Origin: Labia minor | Lineage: Eukaryota; Arthropoda; Insecta; Dermaptera; Spongiphoridae | Assembly (NCBI GenBank): GCA_963082975.1 | Contig: OY720350.1 | Location: 37,988,660-38,052,659, forward strand | DNA length: 64,000 bases | Direction of reading: 5' to 3' | Shown here: positions 22,701-36,435 of the stretch, in pieces | How positions within the stretch are numbered: the stretch's first letter is position 1 | Layout: the number at the start of each line of letters is the position of its first letter | Made by a program: the position numbers and the translations under genes | Notes under the pieces: model-generated | The model's database searches: none | What the model saw: only the letters and a program-made list of their open reading frames with translations | Told to the model about the DNA's origin: nothing

Positions 22701-25515
22701 TATTTGAAGAAAAATTAAAATATTTTTTTTCTTAGAATATTACGATAAGATTAAATTTTGTATTTTATATGAATATGTTAAATTTTATTTTATATTTTTG
22801 TAATCATAAATTATTGTATTTTATAGCCTTAGTATATAAACGTCATTAAAATTAAAATACTATACAAATAATAAATTTCACATCAAGAGTTATATTCATA
22901 TTTATTAAGATTTTAAATTTGAAATTAAATTAAATTTAATGACGTTTCTATTTAAAGTTAGAAAGTGTTGAAGCGTCAGAAGAGGAAAAAGATGCATAAA
23001 GAGATTTGGATGTAATGTGTATTTTATTTTTGATTACCTGAATTGATTGTGATTGTTCTATTTGATTTCTATGTGTTGTTGGATTATTTTTTTTTTGTCG
23101 GAAGCTTGTATGTAAAGGAGAGTGTGTAATCGATTAGTGAAAATTCAGGGGAATTTTATGATATTAGATTAATATAAATATTAACTTATTAAAAATGTCT
23201 ATTATTGGTAAATTTTAAATTAAAAAAATATAAATTTTAATTAAATATAAAATAAAATTTTAGGCTAAATTTAAAAAAAAAGCCAAAAAAGCAGATTTCA
23301 AGAAGGGAATCAACATTAATTATTTATTTGACAACCTAACTAAGATACATTAAATATATATTTATTTAGATTTAGATGAAATAGAAAAATCAAAATTTTT
23401 TGGACAAATTTGTTCATGAATCACAAAATGAACTAAAACTTAATAATCTTATAGTTTAAATCTATCTTTAATATAGAATGACAGGATGTATATTGTTATA
23501 TTGGAGAATAATTAAAATAATGTTATAGTGGATCTTGTTTTAATTAATTAAATGAAAGATCCTTAATCTTTACCAAAGTATCATTAAATATCTGTTGTTG
23601 AAATTTCTGATGGCAATGTGGTTTTATTCCATAATAAATTTGAAGTTATATAATATATAAATACTTAAATAAATTTATATAAATTATCCATATTAAAAGG
23701 TATTATAGATAATTAAATTTTACCTATACATTCTTAATAAAAAAAAATAATCTATAGAATCATAAAATAATCATACATTTTGATATAATCAAAAAATGTT
23801 TCCATTCTTGAAATATAGAATCATAGTTATCGGTGAAGTAAAGAATGAAGCTTAGCAATTACATTAATATTACTAAAAGACCAAAATAAATATAAATCAT
23901 ATTCATGCAATATTTTTTTATTATATTTAAATGATTGAGAAAAAAAAAATCTCTAAAGATAAAATTTTAGAATAAAAAATTTATTTAGAAGAAAAATATA
24001 TATGAATATTTTTATTACTTATATATACAAAAATGAATAAATTTTATAATTTAAAATTTACCAAAATATATTTCATTTAAAAAAATAATAAAATTGAAAT
24101 TAAATTTTATACTTACTCAGGTACTTCTGGTTGTTGATCAGAAAGGAAATCAACAACTGATTGTTCATAAGTTTCAACATGTTCAACAGGAACTTGAAGA
24201 AGCCAAGCTACATGTTTAGCTAGAACGCGCATTCGAGCATCATAAGCGCCTAAAAAAATTCAACAAGTTAATAGAGTAAAAGTAAATGTATTTATTTATG
24301 TCATAATATTATAATATCAAATATATAAATCTAAATTATATATAAAATATTAGTTTTTAATGATAAAATAAAATATTCTATATTTTAAAGAGGAGCTTAA
24401 AAAGCCTGAGTGTCCTTGACATTATTTGTATACAATCATAATATTTAGCCTTATAATTTCAAATTAAATATTAAATAAAGCTTACCATATTTTAATCCTT
24501 TTGTTTTATAATATAGAGAGCAAAGAAATTGTTAAAAATGATATTTTTACAAAATATAAGTTTTGTTTTAAGTATTTTTATCAAAGGAAATGAAAAATAC
24601 CTCCTTGGACAGCAAATAGAATTAAGTCTTGTATTAAAATGACGGCATTTTCTTGAAGATGAGGTTCTTCTTTTAAAAGATCAATATATGGTTTTGTGGT
24701 TTGATTGCCTTCACCATGTAATAAGGACTTCATAACAGCTTCCACCTGGAAATATTTTTAGAAATAATAATAAAATTATTAAATTAAAAAATAAAACAAA
24801 TATAATAAATAAAAATAATTTAAATACCAAAGATAACTTACTTGTTTTGGTAAACCCAAATGTTCAATGAGTTGTTGAATACAATGTTCTGAGAATGGTT
24901 GGTCCCAACTTGTGTTGAACAATTCATGGAGACAAATGGAACATAATGCGGCATACGAGTATATCCCTGCATCGCTCAAAAGGGTTGTCATGGGCTGATG
25001 ATTAGAAACTTCAAGGGAAACAAAATAAATTTGTTAAAAGTTTATTGTATTATAATCACCATTATATTGATTAATTAATAATAATATAGTTTAACAAAGA
25101 AAATCTTTAGAAAATCTGAAGTACAAATCAATAATAGCTATTCAAAGAAATAAAGAGCAAAAATACTCATGCAATAACAAATAAATTTAAGTATGACACG
25201 CAAATGGAGATTAATAAAATATAAATATAACTTTGGTATAAATAGGAAATGAATTCATTGGGTATGCTGAAAGAAAATAATTTATAATATTGTTAAAATA
25301 TAGTTGCCAAAAATTTCAATCAATATCTTATTCAAATGTTGTTTTGGTTTATATCAAAAGACCATTAAGATGAATTATAATATTTAATTTAATGAATACT
25401 TTTTTATTATTCAATTAACTATTATATATAAATATATAAACTTACCTAAATTATCTGATTTTTTTGATGATGGAGATGGTGATACAAGTGTACATTTAAT
25501 TTCAGGTTTCAACAT
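19730..25515 (-). CDS. TMCO4: TMCO4-like protein (DUF726 alpha/beta-hydrolase), nine exons
   Basis: Exons on the minus strand: 25515-25446, 25008-24842, 24745-24601, 24249-24117, 21662-21409, 21349-21062, 20730-20528, 20390-19998 and 19843-19730 (stop). All junctions are GT-AG and phases agree, giving 588 codons. The N-terminal half is helical. Residues about 185-255 form a Gly/Ala-rich hydrophobic stretch (WIGLATLGGGAVIGLTGG, AAAAAALGSTAGIAI), the predicted membrane region of TMCO4. The C-terminal half is an alpha/beta-hydrolase of the DUF726 family, with the nucleophile elbow GYSLG (Ser about 409), GDW (Asp about 468) and GHSDY (His about 509) as candidate triad residues. The C-terminus is short, polar and Ser-rich. 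The family is conserved from yeast to human, is membrane-associated and has poorly known substrates. The small first exon and the 21662 acceptor are the least certain joins; a longer 5' end or another exon in the 2.4-kb intron is possible. Confidence 0.88.
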
Positions 25516-27460
25516 GTTTTTTTTTATTAAATTCTTATTTACATAATTTTAAAATTAATATAAAAAAATAATGATAAAAAAAACATTAAAAAAAATAAAA
25601 TCTTCGGGTTTTCCTTTTTCTAATATATTGGATAGTCACTGCTGAAATAAAAGCAAATTATGAATAAAGACTTACGTAAGTCTAGGTAATCAAAGTAAAG
25701 TAATATGAATCATAGTGATAATGTGAATGTGATAAATAACATTTATAACATTTTAATTTTACTAATCTATTAAATAGTTAAATATAGCGAATACCTAAAT
25801 TTTCATCTTTTTGATTAATATTTGTAAATTTCTTTTGATTTAACTAAATATATATATATATATATATATTAGTCATTAAATTAATAATTTATTTAATTTC
25901 GAATAATATCGAATAAATTTTGCATATTGATTATTTCGAAAATAATTTTAAGTTTTTTATTTTAAAATAAATTTAATGTTTTCTTTAAAATCTTTTATAA
26001 TTTAGCTAGAATTTAAAATTTATAAAATAATAACTAAAAAAAAAAAAGAAAAAGCGTCTATGAAAACAAAATACTACATCATCTTTCAATTATTAAATTA
26101 CATAAATTATTTATTTTTATAATAAATTCGGAGAAAAAAAATACTCAATTTGTTATATATTTACTTTTTAAAAATAAAATAAAAGATTTCATTTGTTTTG
26201 TAATTAGAACATGAAAATAAGGATAAGTTGAAGCAAACTTGATTAGATAATTTTAAACAAATATTAAATATTAATTTTGAACTTACCTGTCATTATATAG
26301 AGTATCTGTCATTGGGAAATATGTTTTGGGTTGTGATGCTTTGACAGTTGAAATAAAAAACATTGTTAATATAGAATCGATTTTCTAACACAATTCAAAT
26401 GACGGAGCTGGCCTTGACCTTATTCATTGCAAGGTATCATCCCAACATATAGAAGAAAATAATAAAATCCAATAATTAAATTAAGTCTTTATGAAATGAT
26501 TTAAAATTATTAATTAATATCTTATCTAGACAGATTTAAAAATGATTATTCCAAAAATTATTATAAAAATGAAATATTTCTTACCATTTAGAATTAATGT
26601 TTTGGAATGTTTTGATTATTATCAATTCTATAGATTGCAGCACTTCACAATAACAATTGAGGCGCATGCTCTAAATAAAATCTGATAACAATGAATGTTT
26701 TGAAGAAAAAATACTATATATACTATTTATAATAAACTAGCATTTATTAAATGTTTATAAAAAGTCTTTTGAGCAATAATTTTGCAATTAAAGCATCTAG
26801 AGTATGTTATTCAGCATGTTAATTATATGATATATTATATTTAAATATATGATATTCATCAAAATTCTTCTATAAATGAGATTCAAACTTATTACTAAAA
26901 TGTAGGTTTAAATTATTGAACACTAAAAAGAATTATTATTGTTTTTTTATTTTCTTTCATTCAAAATAAAATTGAGAGTACTTGAGTTTTAGAGAAGACA
27001 GTATATAAATAAATTAATTACAAAAAAATAAAAAATTCCAATAATGAATTTAAATGTTATTGTGTGTTTAAAAAAATTTGTGATTTGTTTATTTTTACGC
27101 TTTGAATTCATTTTCTTTTTTTAAAATAATTTAAGTCTTATAGAGTTTGTTCATTCATTGAAGACTTGATTTTTAATAGTTTTTAAGCATACATTTTTGA
27201 GATAAAATCTCTCGAGAGCTTATACTTCCGGACAATGATTTTGCAGGGGACTCCCTGGAATCCTAACCCTCTAAAAGAGAGAACAAGCTGGCTTCACTGT
27301 TAGGCAAGAAACCAGCAGGGTTGCCGATTTCGTAGCGTATGATCAAGAAAACTGATAAGTTTTTGAAATAAATATGAGCTTTTAGAATTTCAAGCCATTT
27401 CCACTGTTTAATCGTGTCTTAAACATTTTACAATCAATCAAAGAGGAAATTCCAAATAAA
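25516..27460. other. Region upstream of TMCO4-like gene, AT-rich
   Basis: Probably holds the promoter and perhaps non-coding first exons of the TMCO4-like gene: a donor-like ACTTACCTGTCAT lies at about 26280 on the minus strand. A slightly GC-richer block at 27190-27350 has no recognisable content. No other gene is supportable. Confidence 0.35.
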
Positions 27461-27466
27461 AACTAT

Positions 27467-27577
27467 TGATCACAGAAGAACGTCATGGTATCTTAGAAAA
27501 ATTATTACAGCACATGAAAGAAAACAAGTTAGAACACGGTGCAATCAATGACGTTGCTACTGCATTCGATTAAATTA
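27467..27577 (+). pseudogene. Mariner-like transposase N-terminal fragment
   Basis: The plus strand reads ITEERHGILEKLLQHMKENK followed by LEHGAINDVATAFD, resembling the N-terminal helix-turn-helix of mariner-like transposases of the type best known from plants and oomycetes (EERxxILxxLLExxxxGKLxxGAIxxVAxxF). It stops abruptly in a TTAAAT-type simple repeat. No catalytic domain is present. Identification rests on a short match. Confidence 0.4.
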
Positions 27578-27712
27578 AATTAAATTAATTAAATTTATAG
27601 AGTAACGTAACAAAATTATTCTTGTTTAATTATAGTGTTTCTAACAAAGTTAATATAATATATTGTCACACATAACGCCCAATTTAAAAATTTTCAGATA
27701 ATTTATGTTTTA

Positions 27713-29200
27713 TCAACATAGATTACTCAGAAACAGACTCCTAAATAAGAAATTATTAATAAAATATTTTTTAACTTTTCTAAAATGTCCTTTGTTATCA
27801 TACCTTACATCAGCAAATACTTTGGATGCTGATGCACGTGGTTTACCATTTTTAGGTCTAATACTTTGTCCTAGTTTCAAATAAAGAACTGATATAGATC
27901 GAAGAAAATCTAGCAAAGAAATATTTGTAGTATTTACTTGTTCGTAAACAAGCCATGCGTTTACCACTGCCGTATCCAGTATTCTAGTGAATAATGGCCA
28001 GTACCATTTCTTAGCTCTAATTTTAATTGCGTATTTACCAACCAACCTATCATGTTGATCCACGCCTCCCATATATGAATTATAATTTTTCAAAACTCGC
28101 AATTGAGGAATGGGTCGTTTTTCCCTAGCCTTTCTATCCCACCTATTAGTCTGAAACAAAGGTTCTATTTTGTTAAAATTAGTGGCTACAGTAACGCATT
28201 TATTGTCATTCCATTTTACAAAAAGTATTTCGGCATTTTTATCAAATCGAAAATCATAAGTTTCGCGTGTTTCTTTACCAAGAGTTTTAGAATCTTTCAA
28301 AGGACATTTAGCTAATCTATTTTCTCGTAAAGTGCCAATTGCACGGTATCCCAATTTCTGTAAATATATCAACAGGTCTCTACTGGTAAATAGGTTATCA
28401 AAATATATAACTTGCAGGATCCGAAATGCAATCCAACATATCAAAAACTACTCCAGATCCTAAAGTCAAATCTTCACGGTCATTGTTAGCAATTGTTTTG
28501 CCAGTGTGCAAATCAAAATTATAACAATCCACAAAGAGTCCAAAATTTATACCCGAATCTAATAGGTTTTCCACGTATAAATTGCTTTAACCCGTGATGT
28601 CCGTAATACTTGACAATCATTTCATCAACGGATAAATCTTTATCAAAAATGCCGTACTTTTTAAATTCTACATTTATCATTTGAAACAGTGGCCTAATTT
28701 TAAAATCTCTATCTTCTCGGTCTACATTCATATTATTAGTAAAATGAATGAATTTTTTTATATTCAAAAAACTATTTCTAGACATACATTTTTTAACGAC
28801 ATCCACCCCAAGATCTTCTTCTTCACTCCAATAATGTCTTTCAGAGGGAACTTTGTGATATCCTGAGAATAAAAGAATACCAATAAAGGCTTTTACGTGA
28901 TCTGTGGATAGTTTAAAATCGGGATTATTTTTATATCTTGCATATCTAATAGTTTCTTCGACAATATGTTGCACAATCGCATCCGTAAAAAAATTCTTCA
29001 AAAATCTCAAGTGGTGATTTTCCACATAGAATATTTATTAATTTTTTTAGAATTTATTGTAGCTGTTGTTCCTTCTGAAGGCAGTTTTGTATAAATTGGT
29101 GACATTTTTCGCCATAAGAATGTGTCATCAAAGAGGTAACTTCTTTTTTTCTTCAATTTTTGTTTTGCAACATTCGGATCGACAGTCCACTTTCATTGAC
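27713..29200 (-). pseudogene. Broken piggyBac transposase
   Basis: Minus-strand frames 29025-28519 and 28444-27713, plus broken N-terminal sequence up to about 29200, together make most of a piggyBac transposase. The three catalytic Asp contexts are visible: LSVDEMIVKYYG, VIYFDNLFTS and YMGGVDQHDRL. Recognisable N-terminal words (FLWRKMSPIYTKLPSEG, then SPLEIFEEFF) sit in different frames. I count at least four single-base frame breaks, one in a run of seven T's near 28995. The C-terminal Cys-rich DNA-binding domain expected after DVRYDNKGHF is missing, so the gene is inactive. The 5' side is cut by family B copy B4 at 29228. No TTAA-flanked termini were found. Confidence 0.85.
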
Positions 29201-29227
29201 ATATTAAAAATCGCCAGTGTTACTTTT

Positions 29228-29859
29228 TTACTATCTCGCCAGAGATAGTATTGCGATCATGAAAATTTTCGATGTTGAGATTTTGATGTTTTTATACGTT
29301 TTGAAGGTTCCTGAATCATTTTCACTAAGGTTGAGAAAAATGTCTGTGTGTGTGTATGTGTGTGTGTATGTGTGTATGTGTGTATGTGTGTATGTATGTA
29401 GGCAAGATTACGCAAAAACGGTTTGAGCTAGAATGATGAAATTTGGTACATGGACATTATTCAAAATTCATAGTTTTCTATCAACTTTTGAGAAATGTAG
29501 CTCAACCGGAAGAGGGTCATTACCTACAACGTTTTGATTTTTTTTCCTCTAAAGTGACCGTAAAAATAAAGATATATGTTTGATAATTTTTCACATGATT
29601 AATAATTATATAAAACTGCTATATATAGAATTTCAGCTTGATTGATTCGCTGAAATTACCAGAATTAATTTTTTAACACTGAAAATCTCACGCGTCAACA
29701 CGTGACGTGGTGCCATCAACAAAAAGCCAAACATGCGCTGGTTTAATATTTATTATTTATTATTTATAATTTATAATTAATTAAATTTAATTTAAATATA
29801 ATATATTATGTTATTTAATCCAATTCAAATTGCGAGATAGTCGAGTGGAGACACTCCAG
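29228..29859 (+). mobile_element. Family B repeat, copy B4, upstream of cortactin
   Basis: Starts TTACTATCTCGCCAGAGATA and ends AGACACTCCAG. The TG/TATG microsatellite lies at about 29343-29400. It lies about 430 bp upstream of the cortactin start codon, so it occupies the likely promoter-proximal region and truncates the piggyBac remnant. Confidence 0.85.
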
Positions 29860-30287
29860 CTAATTTTAATTTTAGTCTAGGATGAGCACTTAAATTGTAT
29901 ATTTGTGTTTAAATCTGGAATTGAAATTTTTGTTCGAAAATATAACTTTCGTTTCTATATATTAATATAGAAAATATGTTAATGTAAAATAAATAAATAT
30001 ATCAGAAATAAAAATTAAAAAATTTTATTTAAATAATTTACTTGATGTTTAGGGGCGCACTGGGGCGCACTCTCTTGGCCACTAAAAATATCAATAGTTG
30101 GTTCTCTTACAATGTTCTCTATTGGCTAAAGAATTAATCATATCACAACTGTCATAGGAAAAAATTCTAATTCACACGCGAATTTAACAACTAGGGCGTT
30201 ACCCTTTATTTTCGTTTTTACAGATTCAAACCCTGTATATATCGATTAAGTTTCCCTTTTTTTTAATATTATATTAATTTATTCATA

Positions 30288-33200
30288 ATGTGGAAATCAA
30301 CAATTGATGCAAAAATTGATGTAAATAATGGAAATGACGATGATTGGGAAACTGATCCCGATTTTATTAATGATGTTAGTGAACAAGAACAACGTTGGGG
30401 ATCGAAAACAATTGAAGGCTCAGGAAGAACTGCTGCTGCAATTGAGTAAGTAAAAAAATTAATCCTCCATTTGATAAGAATACATATTTATTCTATTATT
30501 CTGTATTGTAATCACTAATCAGTATGAATAAACTACGTGAAGAAACCGCAACTTCTGATGCTATAATTAAAAAAAAACAAGCTGAAGATGGACCTAAAGC
30601 TGCTTATGGATATGGAGGAAAATTTGGAGTTCAAGCTGATAGGTAATTTTTATTTATCATATAAATATCTTCATTAATTTATGATTTATTACCAGTATAT
30701 TTGTTAATACTTTACTTGAATAAATACCTTAATGTTTATTGTACATTTAATCCAACTCATCAATATATTAGTAATTTTCAAAAGTATTGAAATATGTGAA
30801 ATATGAAATATAAAAATAGAATATAAGAAAGCCGGGTAGTAAGGCAATGATTTAGGTTTAATTAATTTTTGATAATGATAATGATTCTTTGCTTTAACAT
30901 TATATATATTATATAAATATATATAGAAGTTGTAAACAATTTTGTAATCTCAACAAGTTTAACAGAAAAATAATTTATCTTTACATCTCTAACTTTCAAT
31001 ATAATAATAACAATTAAGTACTCGGATCTGGATTAAATTAGTATTATATATATATATGATTTGAACAACTTTGCCCTTTCATAATATGTACTTAAATGAA
31101 TAGAATTAAAATATATATATATATAAAAATCGAAATTTTTTACAATTGTTAAAATATAGACCCAAGTCAATTATATTTAAGTAAATATGTGAATTTACAT
31201 TTTAATAGTTTTAATATAAATATAAACTAGACAATATATGTTATGAATAAAGAATAATAATGAGATATAATAATATTTTATTATAACAAATTATATATAT
31301 ATATATAATATTGACCTGTCATTCACCTCTTTTTTTCTAGATTTTTAAAAATGTAATTTTTAGTTATACAAGATTAATCATATGGAAATTATGCTTTAAT
31401 TTAAAAATTAATAATTAAACTTTCATTATATATATTTTAGAATGGATAAATCTGCACTCGGGCATGACTATATTGCGCCATTAGAAAAACATGTTTCTCA
31501 AAAAGATTACAGTACTGGTTTTGGGGGAAAATATGGTGTACAAACAGATCGAGTGGATAGTGTAAGATATAAATATTTTAAATTATTTATTTATATATCA
31601 TTCCTTCAAATATAAATATATTTAAAATGAAATATTTTCTTATAGAGTGCTGAAGGTTGGGATTTTAAGGCAAAACTTGAAAAACATGCATCACAAAAAG
31701 ATTATAGTTCTGGATTTGGTGGTAAATTCGGTGTGGAGATCGATAGACAAGATAAATCTGCTGTCGGATGGGATCATGTTGAAAAAGTTGACAAACATGA
31801 ATCTCAAATTGGTATGTATAATTTATTTTATTTTTATTGACTTCATTTTTATTTATTTTTTTTTTTTTTCAAATATATATATTTTAAAAATTAGAAAATC
31901 AAAATAAAATATATCTCTGCATCTACATGTTTTTTTATTTAATTATTTTAATGCACGAAAATAACAGATTACGTGAAAGGATTCGGTGGAAAATTTGGTG
32001 TGCAAAAGGATCGTCAAGACCGTTCAGCAGTTGGCTGGGATCACGTTGAAAAATTGGAGAAACACGCTAGTCAGAAAGGTACCCCGTGGGGGGAGGTCCA
32101 CGAGGTGTCTGTCTATTAATCACTTAATTGCTCTTTTCCTTATTTCCATAATTAATACATACTTGTTATTGGATATCATTTTCGTCCCACAATCTAATTA
32201 AATAAAATCTAATATCAAATTAATAGATTTAACCATCATGACTCGTTGAAACATCTTAATATATTATATAAACTAAAATTAATCTTAACAATATAAGTCT
32301 TAATAAGAACATTTTTATTAAATTAATTAAGTATAGTATTTATTGAAAAATATTCTTTTTGAGGTTTATATTTTTTAGATTAATTTTAGTTTATTAAATC
32401 TAATAATAATGTGTTTTCATGCATCCTATATTATTTATTATCTTGAATTATTTTGTAATCACCCTTCAAAATTTTACTGTTATTCTTTTAAATATTTATA
32501 TCTATTCCATTATAATTAATTTACAGTATTTTGTATGCCTAAAATAATTATAGTACTTATTGTATTAAATTTCAAACATCTTCATTCCTAAGAAAAATCT
32601 AGAATTTTATTAACAGATTATAAAATTATTAAAAACACAAAATTCAAATTTTCCTATTACTAAAGATAATATTCTATCTTGTCATAAAAGTTTTGCATGT
32701 ATATCTATGTATTATATGATTGATTAACAGGACAGCTCAATCAAACTTCCTATATTTTTTTTATTAAATGTGTAGTATATATATATAATATATGATGATT
32801 ATATAAAAAAAAGCAATTTTTGTCTTTTCTAATTGTTTATACTTCTCAAAAGTGGTTTAAGCTTTCTTTGTAGTCTAGTCTAATAATGTATATATTATTA
32901 ACATGTATTTTCAGCAATGTTATGTACATAACCTGGCATTTGGTGATTTGTTATTTTGTAGTTGTTGCTAAACATGAAACCTTTAAATTTAAATCTTCTG
33001 TTTTATATTAACATTGTAATATTTTTTATAGATTATGCAGTAGGATTTGGAGGAAAATTTGGAGTTCAAGCTGATCGACAAGACCAATCAGCAGTTGGAT
33101 GGGACCACCATGAAACTGTTCCTCGACATGAAAGTCAAACTGATCACAAAAAAGTTTGTGTTTATTCAAAAATGTATTCATTTATTATATAATCAATTTT

Positions 33201-35174
33201 TAATTTATACTTTATTGTTATTTAAGGGATTTGGAGGAAAATTCGGTGTTCAATCAGATCGTGTAGATAAATCTGCACATGACTTTAATGAAGAACCTGA
33301 AAAGATTGGAACTAATTATGAAAAGCAAAAACCAGAAATAGGTATGTATTTAAATATGATTTCATTAATATTTAATTATTTGAAAAGAAAAATTAATAGT
33401 ACTATTTTACTATTTAGGTATAAATAAACCTTTATAACAAATTCTATGATAATATTTTAAAATATAAAATAAAGTTTACATGAAAAATTTATAAAGTTGG
33501 AAATTTAAAAAGAAATTTATGATGTCGGGAAAAATCTCTTGCAAGGGTGCCAAATTGTGTGGTTTTATTTATATCATTTATCATTAGGCAATTATAATAA
33601 TCTACTTGTTTCCCTATTTCTCATTACATTTAAAGCTATCCTAAAAACTTCGAAAATTCTCAGGAATTTACCAAATATCTTTTATTTGCTCATTTAATTT
33701 CATCGTATTGCACATATAATTCTATTATTATTAATTCATTTCTTATATTTTATTTCTTTAAGGTTCTGTCAAGCCTTCCAATTTACGTGCCAAATTTGAA
33801 AATTTAGCTAAACAAGAAGAAGAAGAATCGCGTAAAAGGGCAGAACAAGAAAGAGAAAGGCGTAAGTTACGTGAACAGCAAGAAGAGAAAGAAGCCAAAG
33901 AGAGAGAAGAAAAACGGCTTAGAGAATTGAAAGAAGAGGAAGCTAAAAGACAAGAACTTTTAGCAAATCGTGCTGACGACGAAATTGATACAACGAAGGA
34001 CATGGAAATAAAAACTGAAATTACTCCTGCCCCAATCAAAACACAACCAGTTTTACCAACAATACCAAAAGAAAACCCGACACCTGTTTTGCAATCCTCT
34101 GCACCTGTTTTGAAATCGCCTTCACCAGTTTTGCAAACATCTATACCTTCATCTGTATCAGCACCAGTTGTTGAGCCGGCACCAATAATTAAAATACCCG
34201 AACCACAACCACAACCAGAACCTCCTCAACAACAAATACAACAAGAAATTGAAGAACCTGAAGCTGGTGATTATGAAAATGTAGAAGTAGGAGAAATAGA
34301 ACTAGAAGATACTGGCTATTCTGCAATTGCTCTCTACGATTATCAGGCTGGTAAGAATACAACTAAGGCTGTCCACTTAAACTTGAGAATTCATTTTTAT
34401 TATTTAATTTGATTTTTACTAAGTAAAAAACTAAAAATATAAAAAATTGTTATTTTTTGTTATTAAATATAATAAAATAAATTAATTAAATATTTCTATA
34501 TTTTTAACAATTAGAAACAAAACATTTCTGTATTAAAATATCAAAACATTCAAAAGAGGAAGTAGGAACACAAGAAATCGAATATTATTAAAATTAAATC
34601 GTTATTTAGATTTCCCTCTTCGAAATATTTTTGAAAAATATCTATTCATTTAGATAATATTTAGTAAATGATACTAAAATATAAATTATACTTTTTAATG
34701 CTATATTATTTATTATTATAAAGTAATTTATTAAAATTAATATATGAATTGAAAAAAAATCCTTTGATCTTCAAATGTATTCTTGAGTATTGCTAAATAA
34801 TAAGAATATATTTTTTAAGAGACTATTTTTTTAAATTTGTTTTTTTTTATTTTTAGCTGCTGAAGATGAGATATCTTTTGACCCAGATGACATTATTACT
34901 AATGTTGAAATGGTAAATAATTTATTTAATTAATCAAGAAATAAGCTTTTTAAAATTTTTTACCTAATAATTTAAATAATAAGACTTAGAATATTAATTA
35001 ATTTTTGGTAGCAATAATAATAATTTTAATTTAAAAAAATATTAATTATGTTCTTGAAAAATAAAATTAACTAAATTTAATTTTTTTCAACAGATTGACG
35101 AAGGTTGGTGGCGTGGATTTTGTAATGGACAATATGGATTATTTCCAGCCAATTATGTTCAACTGCAGCAATGA
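30288..35174 (+). CDS. Cortactin: Cortactin, complete, ten exons
   Basis: Exons 30288-30445, 30523-30642, 31441-31561, 31646-31811, 31968-32078, 33032-33153, 33227-33341, 33763-34350, 34857-34912 and 35094-35174, all GT-AG with matching phases, give 545 codons, close to the length of fly and human cortactins. The N-terminal acidic region carries DDW (residues 18-20), the Arp2/3-binding motif. From about residue 81, five full 37-residue repeats and one partial repeat follow, each beginning G(Y/F)GGK(F/Y)GV with DRxD(K/Q/R)SAxGWD and HxSQ; these bind F-actin. Residues about 315-375 are Glu/Lys/Arg-rich and helical. A Pro/Gln-rich linker leads to an SH3 domain (about 492-545) with ALYDY, the WW of DEGWWRG and PANYV. 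Cortactin stabilises branched actin and links it to SH3 partners at the cell cortex. The start is the first in-frame ATG before the acidic region. Confidence 0.96.
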
Positions 35175-36000
35175 ATACACTTCAAGAAATATATATATTA
35201 TATATTTATATATAACAAAGATAAAATTTCTCCTGTGATAATTTGTACTTCATAATTCATTCATTTTATTTTGTTTTTACAAAGAATATCAATCACTTTT
35301 TATAATTTAATTTTAATAACCATACTAGTATAATTTTATTTTTATTTTTATGATTTTAGTCTCTTTTTATCTTTAACTCATGTTTTAAAAGTCAATTAAA
35401 AAAAAATTATATTTTTTAAATGTATATACATTAATTAATATGCATATTTTAATTAAATATACTAATAATTGTTATTACGAGGGGTATTTTTAAGTAATTT
35501 TAATTATCATCTATGTGCTCAAAATAAAATTTTATTTATTTTTATAATCATATTTTTATTATATTATTTAGTTCATAATTAACTGAAATATTTACATATA
35601 TCTTTAAAAAATGAAGTAAACATTTTAGCAAAAAAAAGCTTTTATCTTGAAAATGCTTCCTTTTAAAGCGAAAATTTTTTCTAGAAATATAAACTATTTC
35701 GACAAAAATATATTTATTTAATTTTTAATATTTTTTTAAATGTATAAAACATTTTCCATTTCTTGTGTACATACATAATTAATACAATTAAAAAGGGACA
35801 ATTTTATATTTACAAATGAATGATTAAAGTATGTATCATATGTTAAATACATACAAGCAAGGCTGAAGTTTCTTAAGAAGAAAAAAATCTAAGTTCAATG
35901 TACCTTATCTTTTTAGTGGTAATTGAGTGTCAAAAGTTATGTATCAAGAAAATAAAAACAAATTTTATTTAAAAATATATAAGTGTGTGTAATTTAATTG
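35175..36000. other. 3' flank of cortactin, AT-rich
   Basis: Presumed 3' untranslated sequence and downstream DNA. AATAAAATTTTATTT near 35524 could serve as a polyadenylation signal, but in DNA this AT-rich such hexamers are common. No other feature is seen. Confidence 0.35.
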
Positions 36001-36029
36001 CATTATTTTATAAATTGCATTCCCTCCAT

Positions 36030-36360
36030 TTCTAGGTGGAACTTGTTAATTCATTGCATCATGGTGAAAATAAAATAGTCCTGCATTGGAATAAACGTAG
36101 CACTAAGGGGATAAGTTAAGTGAATGAATTCCAGGGAAATTGCAACATAGACCCTCCAATCAAATATAATTCCTTTCCAAAATATATTATTCTTTTTCCC
36201 CAATAGTCTTGTTAGCACTGGTTAATAATTTTCAACATTTTTGACAACACTGAAATCCCATCCAAAACTTCTCACTGCATCACCAATGATCTTGAAACAT
36301 TTTTGTTTTATCTCATTAATTTTAATCAAACCTGAGAGAGATGGCTTAAATTCAATTTAA
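36030..36360 (-). other. Unidentified coding-like fragment
   Basis: Less AT-rich than its surroundings. Minus-strand frames give protein-like words (INEIKQKCFKIIGDAVRSFG, then WDFSVVKNVENY; further on WKGIIFDWRVYVAISLEF) separated by frame changes and stops. I do not recognise the family. It looks like a decayed gene or an integrated foreign or mobile sequence. Confidence 0.25.
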
Positions 36361-36435
36361 AATCTGGCAAAAAAATATTTTGGTTAAAATTTATAAAAAA
36401 TTTCTTTTTAATTTTCATTATTATAGTAAAAATTC

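Noticed and set aside
33758-34039. Ser-rich minus-strand frame
   Set aside because: Shadow of the Glu/Lys/Arg-rich cortactin exon 8.
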